64,000 nucleotides of DNA from Tetraselmis striata (GCA_006384855.1 VCJN01002089.1:62001-126000), one strand, 5' to 3'; counted from the first letter of the stretch, positions 42,964 to 54,640 are shown. Notes: generated from the sequence alone by a model not told the origin. A program made the numbers and translations.

Positions 42964-43800
42964 AAATAGCCCGATATATACCAGACAGTATGAAGCCCAG
43001 TATACGTTAATATTATCTTCCAGCTCTGCGAAGACGGTGAGGGTTGAAACCCCTCAGCAGTTGCGCTGCGTGCCGCCGCCCTGCTGGCTGCCGCTCGGCT
43101 GGCGCGCCGCGACGCGCGATTCCGAATACGGCTCGCGAAATATTTTTCTTTATTATTATTTGCCCCTGCCGCGGGACATACCCGTAGCTAAGTACAGGAC
43201 CTGTTCAGGATACATTAGTAGTCGCTATATATATGGTTAATAGTATAACATATATAACATCGTCTTTACAATCATCATCATTTAGCGACTAAGTGTTATC
43301 ATTATCATTTTAGTGACCACTGAAAAATATTGTCGCGCTGCTAGCTACGAAGTAAGGATCATACAGAAGGAAAAAATAACTACGGGTAGCAGCGAAACAT
43401 AATCCTTATTATAATCCTTTAAAAAAATCCGATGTTTTTTTTCGCCCCGTCCCGGACGACCTTGCGCCATATCAGCGCATGATATCATTTATTTATCGTG
43501 GGGTGCGGTGGTTAGATCGACTAGCGAGGGCGAACGTAGGGCTAGCTGAAGGGGCGCACCTTCCACTTGAGTGGAGGTCACTAGCCGCGCGCAATGCCGA
43601 TAAACTAGGGAAGGCATCGGTGTCAGTGGGCGCGACCGTTACGAATCGTCGGCATCGTTAGCACGCAATAAAACTATATAATGGGGTGTATATATACATA
43701 AATATATAAATTATGTCCTGGCGTCCTACGCGTCAAACCCGTTGCCACAGTACGGTGTGGGAGTCCCCGCAGGGGTTGTGGCCGGGCTGCACATTATGAT
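42964..43800. other. AT-rich intergenic stretch
   Basis: Mostly AT-rich, with ATATAT tracts near 43225-43260 and 43690-43715 and no supported frame. A short GC-richer island lies at 43500-43660. Confidence 0.5.
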
Positions 43801-44518
43801 ACAATTACGCACCCGAGTATTTCCCACTGCCCGCCGATCGATTGGGCCGGATTCATGCCATGCCTGAGCGCGCGGTTCCTTGAGCACTGCCCTGCATGTG
43901 GCGGGGGTGAATCTGAGACTATCGAACATATGTTGGTGGAGTGCCTGCGGTGGGGGTATCACCGTCATTATTTTGGGTTGTTAATTCCGGTGTTCCGGGA
44001 TTTTAGTAGTAATAATGTTATTGCGTCAACACATGAGGACTTAACTGCCTTTATTTTGGGCGGGGTCCCCACCTCCCTTCACGGCGCCCCGGATTTTCCT
44101 GGGAATGAGAAATTATTCCAGGTATGGCGTTGGGCCCTCCCTCCCTCACATTGTCTCCTTTGTTGCACATGTATCGCACTCCCGAAATGCTTTGCTCCGC
44201 GGGTTGGGGCTTGCCCCAACTCGCATTACTCGAATGAGCCGACGCCCAAATGGGTAGGGCGGACCTTTCGTGGTCAGTGCCGGGTATTTTGATGGCAGTG
44301 TTTTAGACGGTGATCCAACAGTGTTGGAAATTCTGTCACTGAACTTCAATTAGTCTTGAAGAATGCTTCGGTAATTTGCTTGATGACTATACCGGTAACG
44401 GAGCGTCGCCTGCCGAGGGCTTTCCGTAACTGGATTGCTGCCGCAACGGCCGTCGTACAGACGCTGCAAGGGTGCAAGGGTTTCACTGGTGCCAGTCCTG
44501 TCCCGGGGGCGGAAAAAA
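43801..44518 (+). mobile_element. about 700-bp LINE-derived element, copy A
   Basis: Starts ACAATTACGCACCC and ends GGGGGCGGAAAAAA. Copy B at 59916-60617 has the same start and end. An open stretch (43855-44292) encodes a Cys/His knuckle CPACGGGESETIEHMLVEC, the CX2C...HX4C zinc-binding motif found near the C-terminus of LINE reverse transcriptases. Identical ends in both copies argue for a defined, non-autonomous unit rather than random 5' truncation. No clear target duplication was found for this copy. Confidence 0.65.
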
Positions 44519-44561
44519 TCATGTATTTACTGCTGACGACGATGCGGTCGCTTTACTATAA

Positions 44562-44627
44562 TTACATGAGCTAGCAGCAGAAGGCGATATCGGAAATCAC
44601 CAAAATAAAAGGCAATCAGAAAGGTCC
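44562..44627 (-). mobile_element. 66-bp LINE 3'-tail stub with target-site duplication
   Basis: Reverse complement of the last 66 bases of the element at 61514-62030 (CTTTCTGATTGCCTTTTATT...CTCATGTAATTAT). It is flanked by CTTTACTA on the left and CTTTACTAC on the right, a convincing short target duplication. It is therefore a genuine, extremely 5'-truncated insertion. Confidence 0.7.
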
Positions 44628-44982
44628 TTTACTACATGGTACGGGTATAGCGACTATAGCTGTATTATATCCTCATATCTGCTCACAGCCTGCTCACACA
44701 TATATTTGTCTCCGGAGATAGCGACTGGGACGATCCGCGAAGCGAATTATGGGTTTGGTAACGCGGGGCGAGCGAATGCATGCGCTGACGATATGGTTAT
44801 ATGATATGCGCGGAACACAGCAATCACGTCTCACCACGTCGTCTACCTGCCGGCGATATCTCAGCACCTCGTCGGAGCGCTCCTCGCCGCGGTCGTCGTC
44901 ATCGCTCTGCTCGTATCACACCGGCGCTGCCTCGCTGTGGGGGCCCCCAGTCGCTCTTCGGCAGCTCAGCACCGACCATCCG

Positions 44983-45015
<33 letters not shown>

Positions 45016-45038
45016 GGAGGACGAGCACAGTCGCCGCG
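44628..45038. other. upstream region of the Ubl-LRR gene
   Basis: No supported coding feature. A 29-nt G-run (about 44986-45014) sits just 25 nt before the start codon, that is, in the presumed 5' UTR or proximal promoter. Confidence 0.5.
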
Positions 45039-46410
45039 ATGGCGGGCTGGAGCCTCAAGGTCCAGCTTGGCAAGGACACGCACGTGGTGTCCCTGGATGA
45101 GGACGCGAGCTTGCAGGAGCTGCAGGACGCGGTGCAGGATGCCACCGGCGTGTTTGCGCGTCAGCAGAAGCTGATTTTCAAGGGCAAGGTGGGGGCGCTG
45201 CCTCATGGTCCAGCTCAGCCTAGTGTCAGCCTAGGCACCTATCCGCGCTGGACTGCATGCACCTCACTTTCACATCAAGCCTGCTCGGCTGCCATGGGGT
45301 TTGTTTGGGGAGGGGGCTATCGCAGCAGGCAGCAGTGATCCCCGATAGCACTCCTTCCTGGCTGGCACATTTGGCTCATGGCGGCGTGGCTGCGTGCAGG
45401 TGCTGGAGGGGCCGTCCTGCACGCTGAAGGCGCTCAAGCTGCGGGACGGCGCCAAGCTGATGCTGATGTCAGGCGCCAGCGGTGTGGCCACCGGCGGGCA
45501 GGTAGCCGCACGGGCGCAGGTGAAGCAGCGCGCGGAAGCGGCCAAGGCACGCCTGGCGGAGGGTCTCCCAGGAGCGCGCGCCCCCGGTAACGCCGCTACG
45601 CCCCGGGCGCCCACGCTGGCGGACCGCGCCGCCGGGTGGGCCAAGACGGGGGTGGTCAGCCTGCGCGGGGAGGGGCGGCGCGCGCTGCCGGCGGAGGCGT
45701 GGGCGGGCGGCGCCGCCATCCGCGTGGCCGACCTGAGCGACAACGCGTTGATTGCGGTGCCGCACGAGGGGCTCGCGGCCCTGCGCAGCCTGCAGCGTCT
45801 GCGCCTTGCTGGCAACGGCCTCCCCAGCGAGGGCCTGGGTGCCCTGGGCTGGGCGGCCATCAGCTGCATGAAGCAGCTGGTGCAGCTGGACCTCAGCCGC
45901 AACCGCCTGAGCGATCTTCCGGCCGAGATCGGGCGCTGTCACGCGCTGCAGGTGCTGGCCGTGAGCCACAACCAGCTGCCCAGCCTGCCGGCGGAGCTGT
46001 GCGAGCTGCTGCAGCTGCGTGAGCTGGACGCGAGCCACAACCAGCTGGAGGCGCTGCCTGTCGGGATGTGCCGCCTGAGCGCCCTGCAGAGCCTGAGCCT
46101 GGGCGCCAACCGGCTGCGCGCGCTGCCGGACGAGCTGGCGGGCCTGCAGGCGCTGGCCAGCCTGTCCGTGCCCTCCAACAGGCTAGCCACGCTGCCGCCG
46201 GGGATGCTGGCAGGCTGCGCCGCGCTGCGCTCGCTGGACGTGCACGACAACCCGGTAACGGTGCAGCAGCTGCGTGAGCTGCCTGGCTGGGACGCCTTCG
46301 ACGCCCGCCGCCGCGCTGCATGTGACAAGGCGATGGGCGCCAAGGTCATGGGCGGCACCAAGGGCTTTGACGAAGGTGCAGACGAGCAGCAGTGGCGGCG
46401 CTGGGGCTAA
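45039..46410 (+). CDS. ubiquitin-like domain plus leucine-rich repeat protein
   Basis: Predicted join(45039..45188,45400..46410), 386 aa, one GT-AG intron in phase 0. Residues 1-75 form a ubiquitin-like fold (WSLKVQLGKDTHVVSLDEDA, QQKLIFKGKVLEGPSCTLKA, LRDGAKLMLMSG), split by the intron exactly after the KGK strand. A low-complexity linker follows, then about seven leucine-rich repeats of 22-24 residues with the LxxLxLSxNxLxxLP pattern (VQLDLSRNRLSDLPAEIGRC, LRELDASHNQLEALPVGMCR). This architecture matches the plant 'LRR repeats and ubiquitin-like domain-containing protein' family (Arabidopsis At2g30105). The exact role is not known; a scaffold or proteasome-linked adaptor is plausible. The LRR type resembles Ras-group (PIRL-like) repeats. 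Confidence 0.88.
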
Positions 46411-46633
46411 GCGCCAAGCCCGCTTTCTTTCAGCCATCGCCACCCGCCCGGTGCCGTGAACTCATGACAATGCACACCGAACCAGTGATCACGTTACCAC
46501 TGCCGCCGCAGCATGGCAGGCAGTATTGCCAGGTAGGGCAGAGGATGGCAAGCTGATTGAACAGACCCCCAATGGCGTCGGCAGGAGAAAGTATAGAATC
46601 TTTAATAGGTGGGATCAATATGAGTAAGCGTTT

Positions 46634-46638
46634 TGTAA
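46634..46638 (+). terminator. TGTAA polyadenylation-type signal of the Ubl-LRR gene
   Basis: TGTAA about 225 nt downstream of the stop codon; the position suits a chlorophyte poly(A) signal. Confidence 0.4.
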
Positions 46639-47311
46639 TTCTGAACACGCGAACAGATACGCATTGCCCTGGATGTACGACATCACAGAAATACTCTACC
46701 GGGGCTTTGCAGCAATGAGGTCTCAAGCACGGTGAGCATTCAATACGTGAACACGCCATGAAGGTATGCATGTCTGCCTGCGCGCATCCTTCCCGGGTGT
46801 ACTTCGGAAACACTACAGGCAATTACGGAAACACTGCAAGCAGCCCAGGGCGGGCCCTGTGTGGTGTGCCAGCAGTGTGTCCTGGCCCTAGCCTCCTGCT
46901 GTGAACAATACCCCAATCACGAAACACAGGACTCCGGCGATGGCTTTGTTACAGCGCCCATCGATGCATTTCGATGACTTGGACAGGGTCACGCCTCCTT
47001 CCCCAGGACAGCATTGCCTCCTTGTTCGGACAGGGCATCAGTTGGGGAAGCCGGTCGCCATCTTCCTTGCACTTGGGTGATGATGCTTCGTATGCCGCGT
47101 GGGTGTTCTCGCTGGTGTGCAAAGGCCAGGGCGTCGGCCTGAGGTGCACGCAGACAGGGCTGCGCTGGCCCCCCTCAGGCGTCACAGGCACACCAGCAGA
47201 CGCCACACGCGCCTCCTCCTCTTCTCTTGCCTGAGTTGGCAGCTGGGAGAGAGGGGAGGATAGGAGAGGCTCTGATTGGCGTGAAGTGATTCAGAGCTTG
47301 GAGCAGATGCG
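46639..47311. other. convergent intergenic region
   Basis: Lies between the Ubl-LRR gene and the minus-strand Rdx-like gene. No coding feature is supported. TGTAA on the minus strand at 46949-46953 may end the Rdx-like transcript. Confidence 0.45.
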
Positions 47312-47786
47312 CTACGACTTCGCTGGGCCAAACGCCCTCAGCGCCGCAACGATCGCCTCCGGATCTTGCTGCTTGGACTGCAGTGGGGCAACACAGCGCC
47401 AGTCTGAGAAGTGAGGCAAGTGCCGCCGCGTGCAGGGTCGACTGACAGTGCTGTTGGGGGAGGGGGAATCGGGCCGATGGGGTCGCCACCTCGCTCGCAT
47501 AAATGCGGTCTCCGTCCTCTGTGTTTATTGCAAATCGGTCGCCCCTGTAGAGGCAGCGGCTTTGGATCTCAGCCATACCCCCTTGCCTCGTGTCATTCTC
47601 AGGCTGCCGAAAAGTAACACTTTGCAGCGGCGGTGATAAATAAAAGGCAACTGGGGGCAACTGGGTGGGTGCTGATGGGGAAACAACACAACGGGGTGCG
47701 GGGGGGAGGGGGGGGGGGGGGGGCTCACTCCGCCTCGACGCCCTCCACCATTATCGACGGGAAGGCATTCTGCACCAATGTGGGCG

Positions 47787-47822
<36 letters not shown>

Positions 47823-48255
47823 GTGTGTCAGTGTAAATTTACGGTATGAGGCAACCCAAAAGCGAAAGGGCGAAGAAAGGAAACATTTCAATTAGTGAGT
47901 GACCCGGCAAGGATATACTCCAATGGGAGTAGTACTGATGAACACTACTATTAAATCCGTACAGTAAAGGTACCTCAATGGCATCCGCGACCGCAATGAA
48001 CTCGTCCACGTCCTCAGGGTCGTAGGTGATGACCACCCGCTCCGGCGGCGGACGGTCCAGCCCCGCGGATCAGGCAAATGAGCGAGTGCGCGGCAGTAGC
48101 ACGGCAGACGGGGACGGCGCGCACAACGGCGGCGGCACGCCCGGTGCCAGCACGGCACGAGAGGCGGTCGCGGCCAGGGATGGCGCCGCGCGAAGGGCGC
48201 CGGCCGAGCCAACCACGCAGGCGGCCGCCGCCGAGAGCGCGGCGCGACGAATCAT
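47312..48255 (-). pseudogene. organelle-targeted Rdx/SelW-SelH-like protein with in-frame TGA
   Basis: Predicted complement(join(47312..47377,47490..47544,47729..47769,47974..48255)), 148 codons, four exons, all GT-AG and phase-consistent. Codon 62 is TGA. Residues 1-61 (MIRRAALSAAAACVVGSAGA...PRTRSFA) look like an organelle presequence. After the TGA the frame runs on through VVITYDPEDVDEFIAVADAI, NAFPSIMVEGVEAEGDRFAI and DPEAIVAALRAFGP. This resembles the small thioredoxin-like Rdx fold of SelW/SelH (beta strand, helix, FPS, G-x-F-x-I strand, C-terminal helix). The family's CxxC/CxxU motif after the first strand is replaced by YDPED. The TGA may be a nonsense mutation, an assembly error, or less likely recoded; it is not at the redox position. 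Labelled pseudogene because of the stop, but the preserved splicing suggests a live gene. Confidence 0.5.
47700..47821. repeat. two long G-runs in introns of the Rdx-like gene
   Basis: G-runs at about 47706-47723 and 47790-47821. On the gene's own (minus) strand these are poly-C, and the first follows the donor GTGAGC immediately. Confidence 0.85.
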
Positions 48256-48739
48256 GGTTCCGTGCCTGAGACGAATTCGGATCAGTGCACAGTTGGGTGC
48301 TACGGGCGGGCCCGCCAGGCGAGCAAGCGGAGAGTAAAGGACCTCGTGGCGGAATCCCGAATTTTGAGGCGCAGCGACACTGATGTTTTCAATGATGGGG
48401 CGCAGCGCTTTTTCTCCGTCAACGCGACAGGACTGCGCCGTTATTTCCCCCTCATCCCCATGGAATGACGCCCCCCATATCGACGCGTGACGATTACGCG
48501 ACGCCCCCCGATTTTCATTACAAGTACCATAAACTATGATTACCAGTACTGTTACTAATCCTTACTACAGGGTACAGGTCCCGCGACTGTTACTATCGCA
48601 CCGACGACGAGCAGCAGGCGCGTTGAATAAATAATAAACACGAATATATAACGCATAATGAATACTCGATGATGCGCTGCTGCTATCCTTTAACTCTTTA
48701 AGCGATGGCAAGTTTATTTTATATTATAAACTAATTTAT
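48256..48739. other. intergenic stretch
   Basis: AT-rich from 48520 onward; presumed promoter side of the Rdx-like gene at its right end. No further feature is supported. Confidence 0.5.
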
Positions 48740-48930
48740 CAGATCCCTCCTTTCCTAATACTATACCGCTTTTCCGGCTACATAGTGTGCTAAGTGGTAC
48801 GGGTTACTGGTTCACCCGTCGCTGCACCTGAACGGGCCCGTTATTCGTGTGCAGCACGAGTAGACATAAAAGCACCCGTACAGATAACAGCTGAGCCTGC
48901 CATCTTTTTTTTCGCTGTGTTTCACACAGC
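48740..48930 (+). repeat. terminal direct repeat, left copy
   Basis: Diverged partner of 53045-53222; see the element entry. It ends in a CTTTTTTTTCGCTGTGTTTC segment mirrored by TTTCGCTCTGTTTTC in the right copy. Confidence 0.65.
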
Positions 48931-49037
48931 GATTAACTGTCCCGTAGTTGCGTAGTTGCGGACAAGGTCACAGGTTGTTTCACCATACCCGGCTCACCAT
49001 CCGTGTGTGTTATTCTCATCCGTACGTCCGTGCGTCA

Positions 49038-50010
49038 CCATGTCATCAGATGGAGAGGATGACCCCGTCGCCGAGCCAACGCTCCAATCGCTACATGCAG
49101 ACATGCATGCATGCATGCCCAGTCTACATTGCTGCTCGACGAGCTCACATCGTCGCTGGCCCTGTTGACAGCTCATGAACGTGGAGACATGGCACATGGC
49201 TCTAGCTATAGGCAACGTGTTGCGGCACAGCCGACATGCGGGGGAGCCGCGGTGCGCCCGGACTTGCTAGACCTAGCCCATATCGGCCGTGTCGGAGCAA
49301 AATCCGCGAGTGACGCAGACAACTACCTCGCGGTGCTTGAGCTACTGCTAAGAGCAGCGCATGGCTACGAGGACGTTTGACCGGTCAGCCGAGTGCTTGG
49401 GCTTTTCCCGTTGCGTACCGACTTGACGAACGACTACCTCAAGTAAAATGGCAAAGCATGCGATTGCCGGCCCTGAAGGATGAGTACATTTGGATAACGT
49501 GTTTTGTGGCTCACACACCTGCTCTCATCGTGGCTCTGGATGAGTTGATGCCCTACGTCCCCGCTGCTAATCAAGACTTCACCCCCTATACCTCGCGCGC
49601 GCCCGGCACAACGCCAAGGCCATCGACAATGCGTTTCGCTTTTGTCTAGCCAACATCATGCGTTGGCTTAACGAGACGATGAAGCATGTGCACGATGACC
49701 ATGGAGTGTTGGACGTGCTGCCAGCTCGGCATTTTCAGCCCGCGGCGGAGCATATGGGTTCCGCGGTTTTCGCGGCGACTTGATGCGCGACTACATACAA
49801 GTGTCGGGTCTTCGATCGCCAGCAGCGCGAAGGTTACCGCCACTGCTCGGGTGGTGGCGACGCTCGCATGTCGCGTGGACGTGGACACTGCGGCGGTCGC
49901 GGGCGTGGCCGCGAAGCTGAGCACGGGTGACAGCGTGGGGCGCCTTCCGTCGGAGCTGATAGCGCTTTGCGACGTCACCCTTCGGTGACCGCCGCTTAGC
50001 GAACCATGGC
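49038..50010 (+). pseudogene. gag-like remnant of the tyrosine-recombinase element
   Basis: Broken frames in order: MSSDGEDDPVAEPTLQSLHA at 49038, LLDELTSSLALLTAHERGDM...LLRAAHGYEDV (49111-49380), ANIMRWLNETMKHV (about 49648), and an Arg/Gly/Cys-rich end (CRVFDRQQREGYRHC...RGRGHCGGRGRG) typical of nucleic-acid-binding gag tails. Several frameshifts and a stop separate the pieces. The assignment as capsid-like protein is by position and composition only. Confidence 0.4.
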
Positions 50011-50444
50011 ATCTCAATGGCGGGATGAGCGTCCCGTGTCCGGACCGCCTCCCGCCCTACTCTACAGAAGGTGCGGCGCTTCTCATTGCTATAACCGAGT
50101 GCAGCTCAATCATCCGCACGCCTGCACATGGTGGTTCAACAACCCGTCTCCCGTACCATCTCACCATTGCGTCCGTCGATTTTGACTCTGCAGGTTGCAA
50201 CTGGTTTGCAACAACCAAAATTCGCGCATGTACGTTCCGTGCGAGACATCGGGCGCTACGAGCGCGACGGGCGCGCAGGACGGCCCGTCTACCTGAACAT
50301 CCCCCCGCAAACCCGTACTACAAGTGTCCTGCCCGTCGAGGAATTACCGCCCAACTACCGGTGACTTAATTTTCATGGCCGATTACTTTGCCGGAACGGG
50401 CCGGGCTCCCGTAACTCCGTCAGTCAAACATCGCACTGACGGGA

Positions 50445-51681
50445 ATGACGAGCCCGAAGCTGTCGCCCCATGGGCGGCGTCACTCCGGTTCCGTCTACAA
50501 GAATCGTTCGGCTCGGACGACCTGGGGGCAGCGGGCCCTCGGCCTCCTCTCCAGCTCCCTCACCGCCCATACGCTCAAGAGCTACGCCGGCAAGCCGTCT
50601 AACTCGGTTCGCGGAGCTAGCCATGAGTCTGAGAACATCAACCCGTTGGAGGCGATTACTGCCATCGTCGTTCGGTACGTCGCCTGGATTGGCGAGCGGG
50701 GTCACATTGGGGCTAAGTCGTTGCATCCCTACTTATCAGCAACTAACGCGTGCTTCGCACTGCAAAACATCGACCTCATCGCTAAGGACCGCCTGCACCT
50801 CGCCCGCCGCCAGGCAGCGGCTTACCTAGAGCGGAAGATCCTGGGTGCGGCAGGCCCGGAGGCACCACCCCCACCTCCACGTGGTGCGCGATAGCAACCG
50901 CTGAGACCCGTGCCCGGCTGGGTGCGGCACGGGGCTGTGCGAGGTGGCCGGTTGTGGCGGGTCGTCCTTGGATCATGCGACGACCGGGGGGCCCTACGGG
51001 GGCTTTTTAAGATAATCGCCCGGTATCGCCTGCTGGCGCCACTGGGCAGCAGCCCTATACGAGGGGGTGCTAAAAATATGCATGTACGACCTCGGCCTTG
51101 CGTCGGCCTCTCCGAGATCCGCCTGCGGGGGGGGAGGGGGTCTGTACGACTCGGATGGGAGCAACCTACTCGCGAGGGCTATTCGAAATATAATCGCTCG
51201 TGTTCTCGTACCTAGGCACGACCCGCGACCGACATGCAGAAGAACTGGCGTACCCCCCACCCGTATGTGTTCCACATGTGAATCACTCGAATCCCGGCCT
51301 AGTACAACGGAGTGTTCGGCGGCGCCCTGCGGCCGACCCGTTCGGAGCACCATCCCGGGAAACCCTCAGCCGTCCCGCGACAACGGGCCAGGGCGGCGAG
51401 TGCGAGGAGACAGAAGCCTTGCACTTATTAATGGGGGGGGGGGGGGCGGGCGTTCGGGGGCGGAGAGGCCGGGCATGGCAGCGACTCAGGGGCCAGGAGA
51501 CAGGAGCCGGAGTGCCCAGAGGGAGTCGCAGCCATGCAACGGGAGGAGTCAGCTGGCGGTCAGCTCGGTCTGACCCTGAACGGGCGGCTGCAACGACGAA
51601 GCGCGCAGCGGAGGCGAGCGGCGCGCGGGCGAGCATGATCGGCATGTCGACCACGGAGCGACGACCCGCGGCGGACGGAAG

Positions 51682-51712
<31 letters not shown>

Positions 51713-52639
51713 TTTCCCCCTCCAAACCCCCTTGGGGATCCTACCTTAAGAGCTCACGCAACCGATGAGATGGAGGCATCATCGGCGGACCGCTGCCGGC
51801 GGACCGCCACAGCCGGCGTGGTGGGGCGATCAGCGCCGCGACCTGCATGGCATTTTCAGCGATGGCGGCAGGTGGAGCCAAGACGCACGACGACCGAGGA
51901 TTGCGCGGTGCCGGTGCATTACCAATGTACAGGAAAACCTTTTCGGGGGCGGGGCGAGAATTGCATTCGTAATCCATGTATACTTTTAAATAGCGGTAGT
52001 CGCTCGTACTTGCGAATACCCGTAGTTATCCGAAAATAACACAGCCACTGATCACGTGATGGAAGGAGGCGGGGCTTGGAAACGAAAGAGGATGGCCGGA
52101 CGAAGCTTGAGCTGTAATTACACTACATGTGTTCCCTACTATAAATAGAGATGGCGGGCCCTAAGAGCAACTCAATGTGGGCGGTGGAGAGCGGCATACT
52201 AGCACGTTGTAATCAATTTCAATTTCACCGCCGCGCATCATGGGCTGATGATCATGCAACGCCGCATGGAGGTGGCCCGTTTGCGGGTCCCGTTGCTTGC
52301 TGATGTATGTTACGCTTTCGTCGGCAAGCCACGTTGATTGTGCTGTCGGCTCCTCCCCCGCCCAAGTATTAGTACGACTTCCGGGGCCTCATGGCTGCGG
52401 TTTTCAACTTTATGTTCTTTGCCAGGGAACTTATTGGCATGTCATGCCGAGTGCGGGACGTGCATGTCGACTCCTACAACATCACATGGATGATGTTGTC
52501 GATGAAGTGGTGCAAGAGTCGGGCGACACGGGGTTGTTCTGACACGGGAAGGAGTAGCACACGCAAGTCGTCGGGGCCACGTCCGGCACGCCCCTCTTCA
52601 AGGTACACTGTGGGACCGGCTCTCTTCGTCTCGTCGGTG

Positions 52640-52673
<34 letters not shown>

Positions 52674-52940
52674 GCGGACTTCATGGACCACTCATAGCCT
52701 TCGCAAGTAGCAAGGTGCGGCCTCTGCTGCTAACGCCATCGGAGTCCCACTGTTCCACATCCGCCATCAAGGCGGATGGGCCACAAACTCCGACGTCGTT
52801 CTGGACTACATCGACCCAAACGTCCTCCCTTCACCTAGCGAATGGTTCTTCTTCGGCCACATTGCGCCCCTTCGCCACTTCCAAGTTCAACAAGACTCCG
52901 CAACAACAGCCTTTCCGGTGCCCCCCTCATGATTTGGCGC
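50445..52940 (+). pseudogene. tyrosine recombinase, interrupted
   Basis: Piece 1 (about 50505-50800) is a SAM-like core-binding domain: WGQRALGLLSSSLTAHTLKS, VVRYVAWIGERGHIGAKSLH, PYLSATNACF. Piece 2 (about 52385-52600): MAAVFNFMFFARELIGMSCR, RDVHVDSYNITW. Piece 3 (about 52720-52940): VPLFHIRHQGGWATNSDVVL followed by DYIDP, giving the HxGGW box and the catalytic tyrosine of the recombinase family. About 1.5 kb of foreign sequence and a 27-nt C-run separate the pieces, so the enzyme is dead. Such enzymes integrate DIRS/PAT/Ngaro and Crypton elements through circular DNA. Confidence 0.65.
50900..52380. other. sequence interrupting the recombinase gene
   Basis: No recognised coding content; G-runs at about 51432-51445 and 51681-51708. 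Ends are not defined and no target duplication was found, so it may be one or more nested insertions. Confidence 0.4.
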
Positions 52941-53044
52941 TACCCCCTCATGACCTAGCGCTACCCATGTTTCGTCAATCTGCCGCTTGCTTCGTTCACT
53001 CTTAATAGGCAAAACCAGACTCAACTTGAAATGATCTAAACTAG

Positions 53045-53222
53045 TTTATGGGGTTTCCTCCTTCCAAACCGCTTTTCTGGCTACGTGCGTGCTCCTGAGT
53101 CGCACGGCTTACTAGTTCACCCGTCGCTGCTCCCGTTCGTGTGCAGCACGAGGAGACACAAAAGCAACCCTAACAGCTGACTCTGTCATCTTCCAGTTTC
53201 GCTCTGTTTTCTTACACAATGC
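53045..53222 (+). repeat. terminal direct repeat, right copy
   Basis: Partner of 48740-48930; followed by a C-run at about 53222-53235. Confidence 0.65.
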
Positions 53223-54609
53223 CCCCCCCCCCCCCTGACTCCGTTTTCCCTCCACGCTTTCGCTAAACTTTCCTACCACTTTCGGCTATTCAACGTTCAA
53301 AACAGCCTGCGCCACCTTTTGGCAAAACCACACAACTTGAAACGCATCTGTAGTTCGTACGATTGTAATTTTGTATCCGTTGCAATATCGTTATATTTAT
53401 TACATCAGGGCTTTCACAAAAGCGCACTACAAACAGAACTAACAGCAACTATGAAAGGTTGCCAGCAAAAGAAAGACATAAGCATGGAACCAAGGTCGAG
53501 CAGGAGGACAGGGGGCCAAGAACCAAGAAGGAGCCAAGGGAACCACGAAGTCACTTCGCTGCCAGGAACCAAAGGGAGCGCCGCTTCGGGGTAGGCTATC
53601 AGCCGCGGCGAGGACGCTTGCAGCCAATGACCCGGGTCATAGGTTGCAATATCGTTGAGTGAGGGTATATCCTATACCCTTTACCCTTTAATATACCCTA
53701 TACCCTCACTCGTTGTCATTGAGCACGCGCGTAGCGACCGGTACGAGTACACGAACATTTACTGCTGCTTATGTAGGTCGTACTTTAGTACTGCTTCTCG
53801 CGGTAGGTGGATTTTAGGTGGGTGGATTTTTAGGTGGCCTTTTCATAATTCACACCAGCAAACCGACGAGTACACGGATATGACGCGCAGCTCATACCAC
53901 CCGCGGCCCGTTATCTGGTCGCTACAGGGCCGCGCTATAGAGCGAGCGCAGTCTTCCGGCTGCTTGACGTCGCTCATCCGAACGGTAGGACGGGAGCACG
54001 GGCCAACTACCTCTCGCCGACACTTGCCACCTGTGCTGCTCGACAACCTATCTCGCAAGCAAGCGGCTATCAGACAACCTGCGCACACGCAAATTAGTAC
54101 ATGACATTTGTGGTTTCTACCTGTCTGCTACCGTCGGGCCTCTGAATCCGCCCAGTCCCGGTTTCGTGGCAAAGCCGGCGGGAAGGTGCGGAGGGGACGG
54201 GTGAGAAGGTGACAGAGCAGTAGTATAATTTACCGACCGGCACTCTCAGCGACAACAGCCAAACCACACCCAAGGCAGATAACGCAGCACTTGCCGCTAG
54301 AACTGTACAGAGGGAGCTGTGTCAAGACGGAGACGTTACCTGCACACCCGGAGTCTGCGCACCTCTTATTGGCCGACTTCTTGGAAAGCGTTGCCGGGGA
54401 CACAAATACCTGTAGTGGGCCGTTCCCAAGACGCCCCGGACGACAGGCACCTGATCTGGCTTATAAACTATGGGTATACATACTTGATGATGGCAAAAGC
54501 GCCGAGCTCGAGAATAAGGTGCATATTCGACGGAGCTGCCTGATCGTCTTCGAGCACTGCATGTTATTGTCTTCAACCATGCTAGGTCGACGGTAATCCG
54601 CTCGTCGCC

Positions 54610-54640
<31 letters not shown>

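Larger units (their letters stand above)
48740..53222 (+). mobile_element. decayed tyrosine-recombinase element with terminal direct repeats
   Basis: About 180 bp at 48740-48930 recurs in the same orientation at 53045-53222; landmarks are CCGCTTTTC, GGCTAC, GGTTCACCCGTCGCTGC, CGTGTGCAGCACGAG and ACAGCTGA. Inside lie a gag-like remnant and a tyrosine recombinase broken into three pieces. No reverse transcriptase was recognised. Direct, not inverted, terminal repeats around a tyrosine recombinase resemble PAT/Ngaro-type DIRS elements; a Crypton with accessory ORF is the alternative. About 1.5 kb of unrelated sequence appears inserted at 50.9-52.38 kb. Confidence 0.6.

Noticed and set aside
48067-48072. 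selenocysteine codon (TGA) in the Rdx-like gene
   Set aside because: The TGA is about 17 codons before the position where SelW/SelH carry Sec, and no SECIS could be identified by eye; kept only as one option in the findings.
51200-52039. 279-codon plus frame
   Set aside because: Driven by G-runs and Arg/Gly-rich text inside the sequence that interrupts the tyrosine recombinase; no family resemblance.
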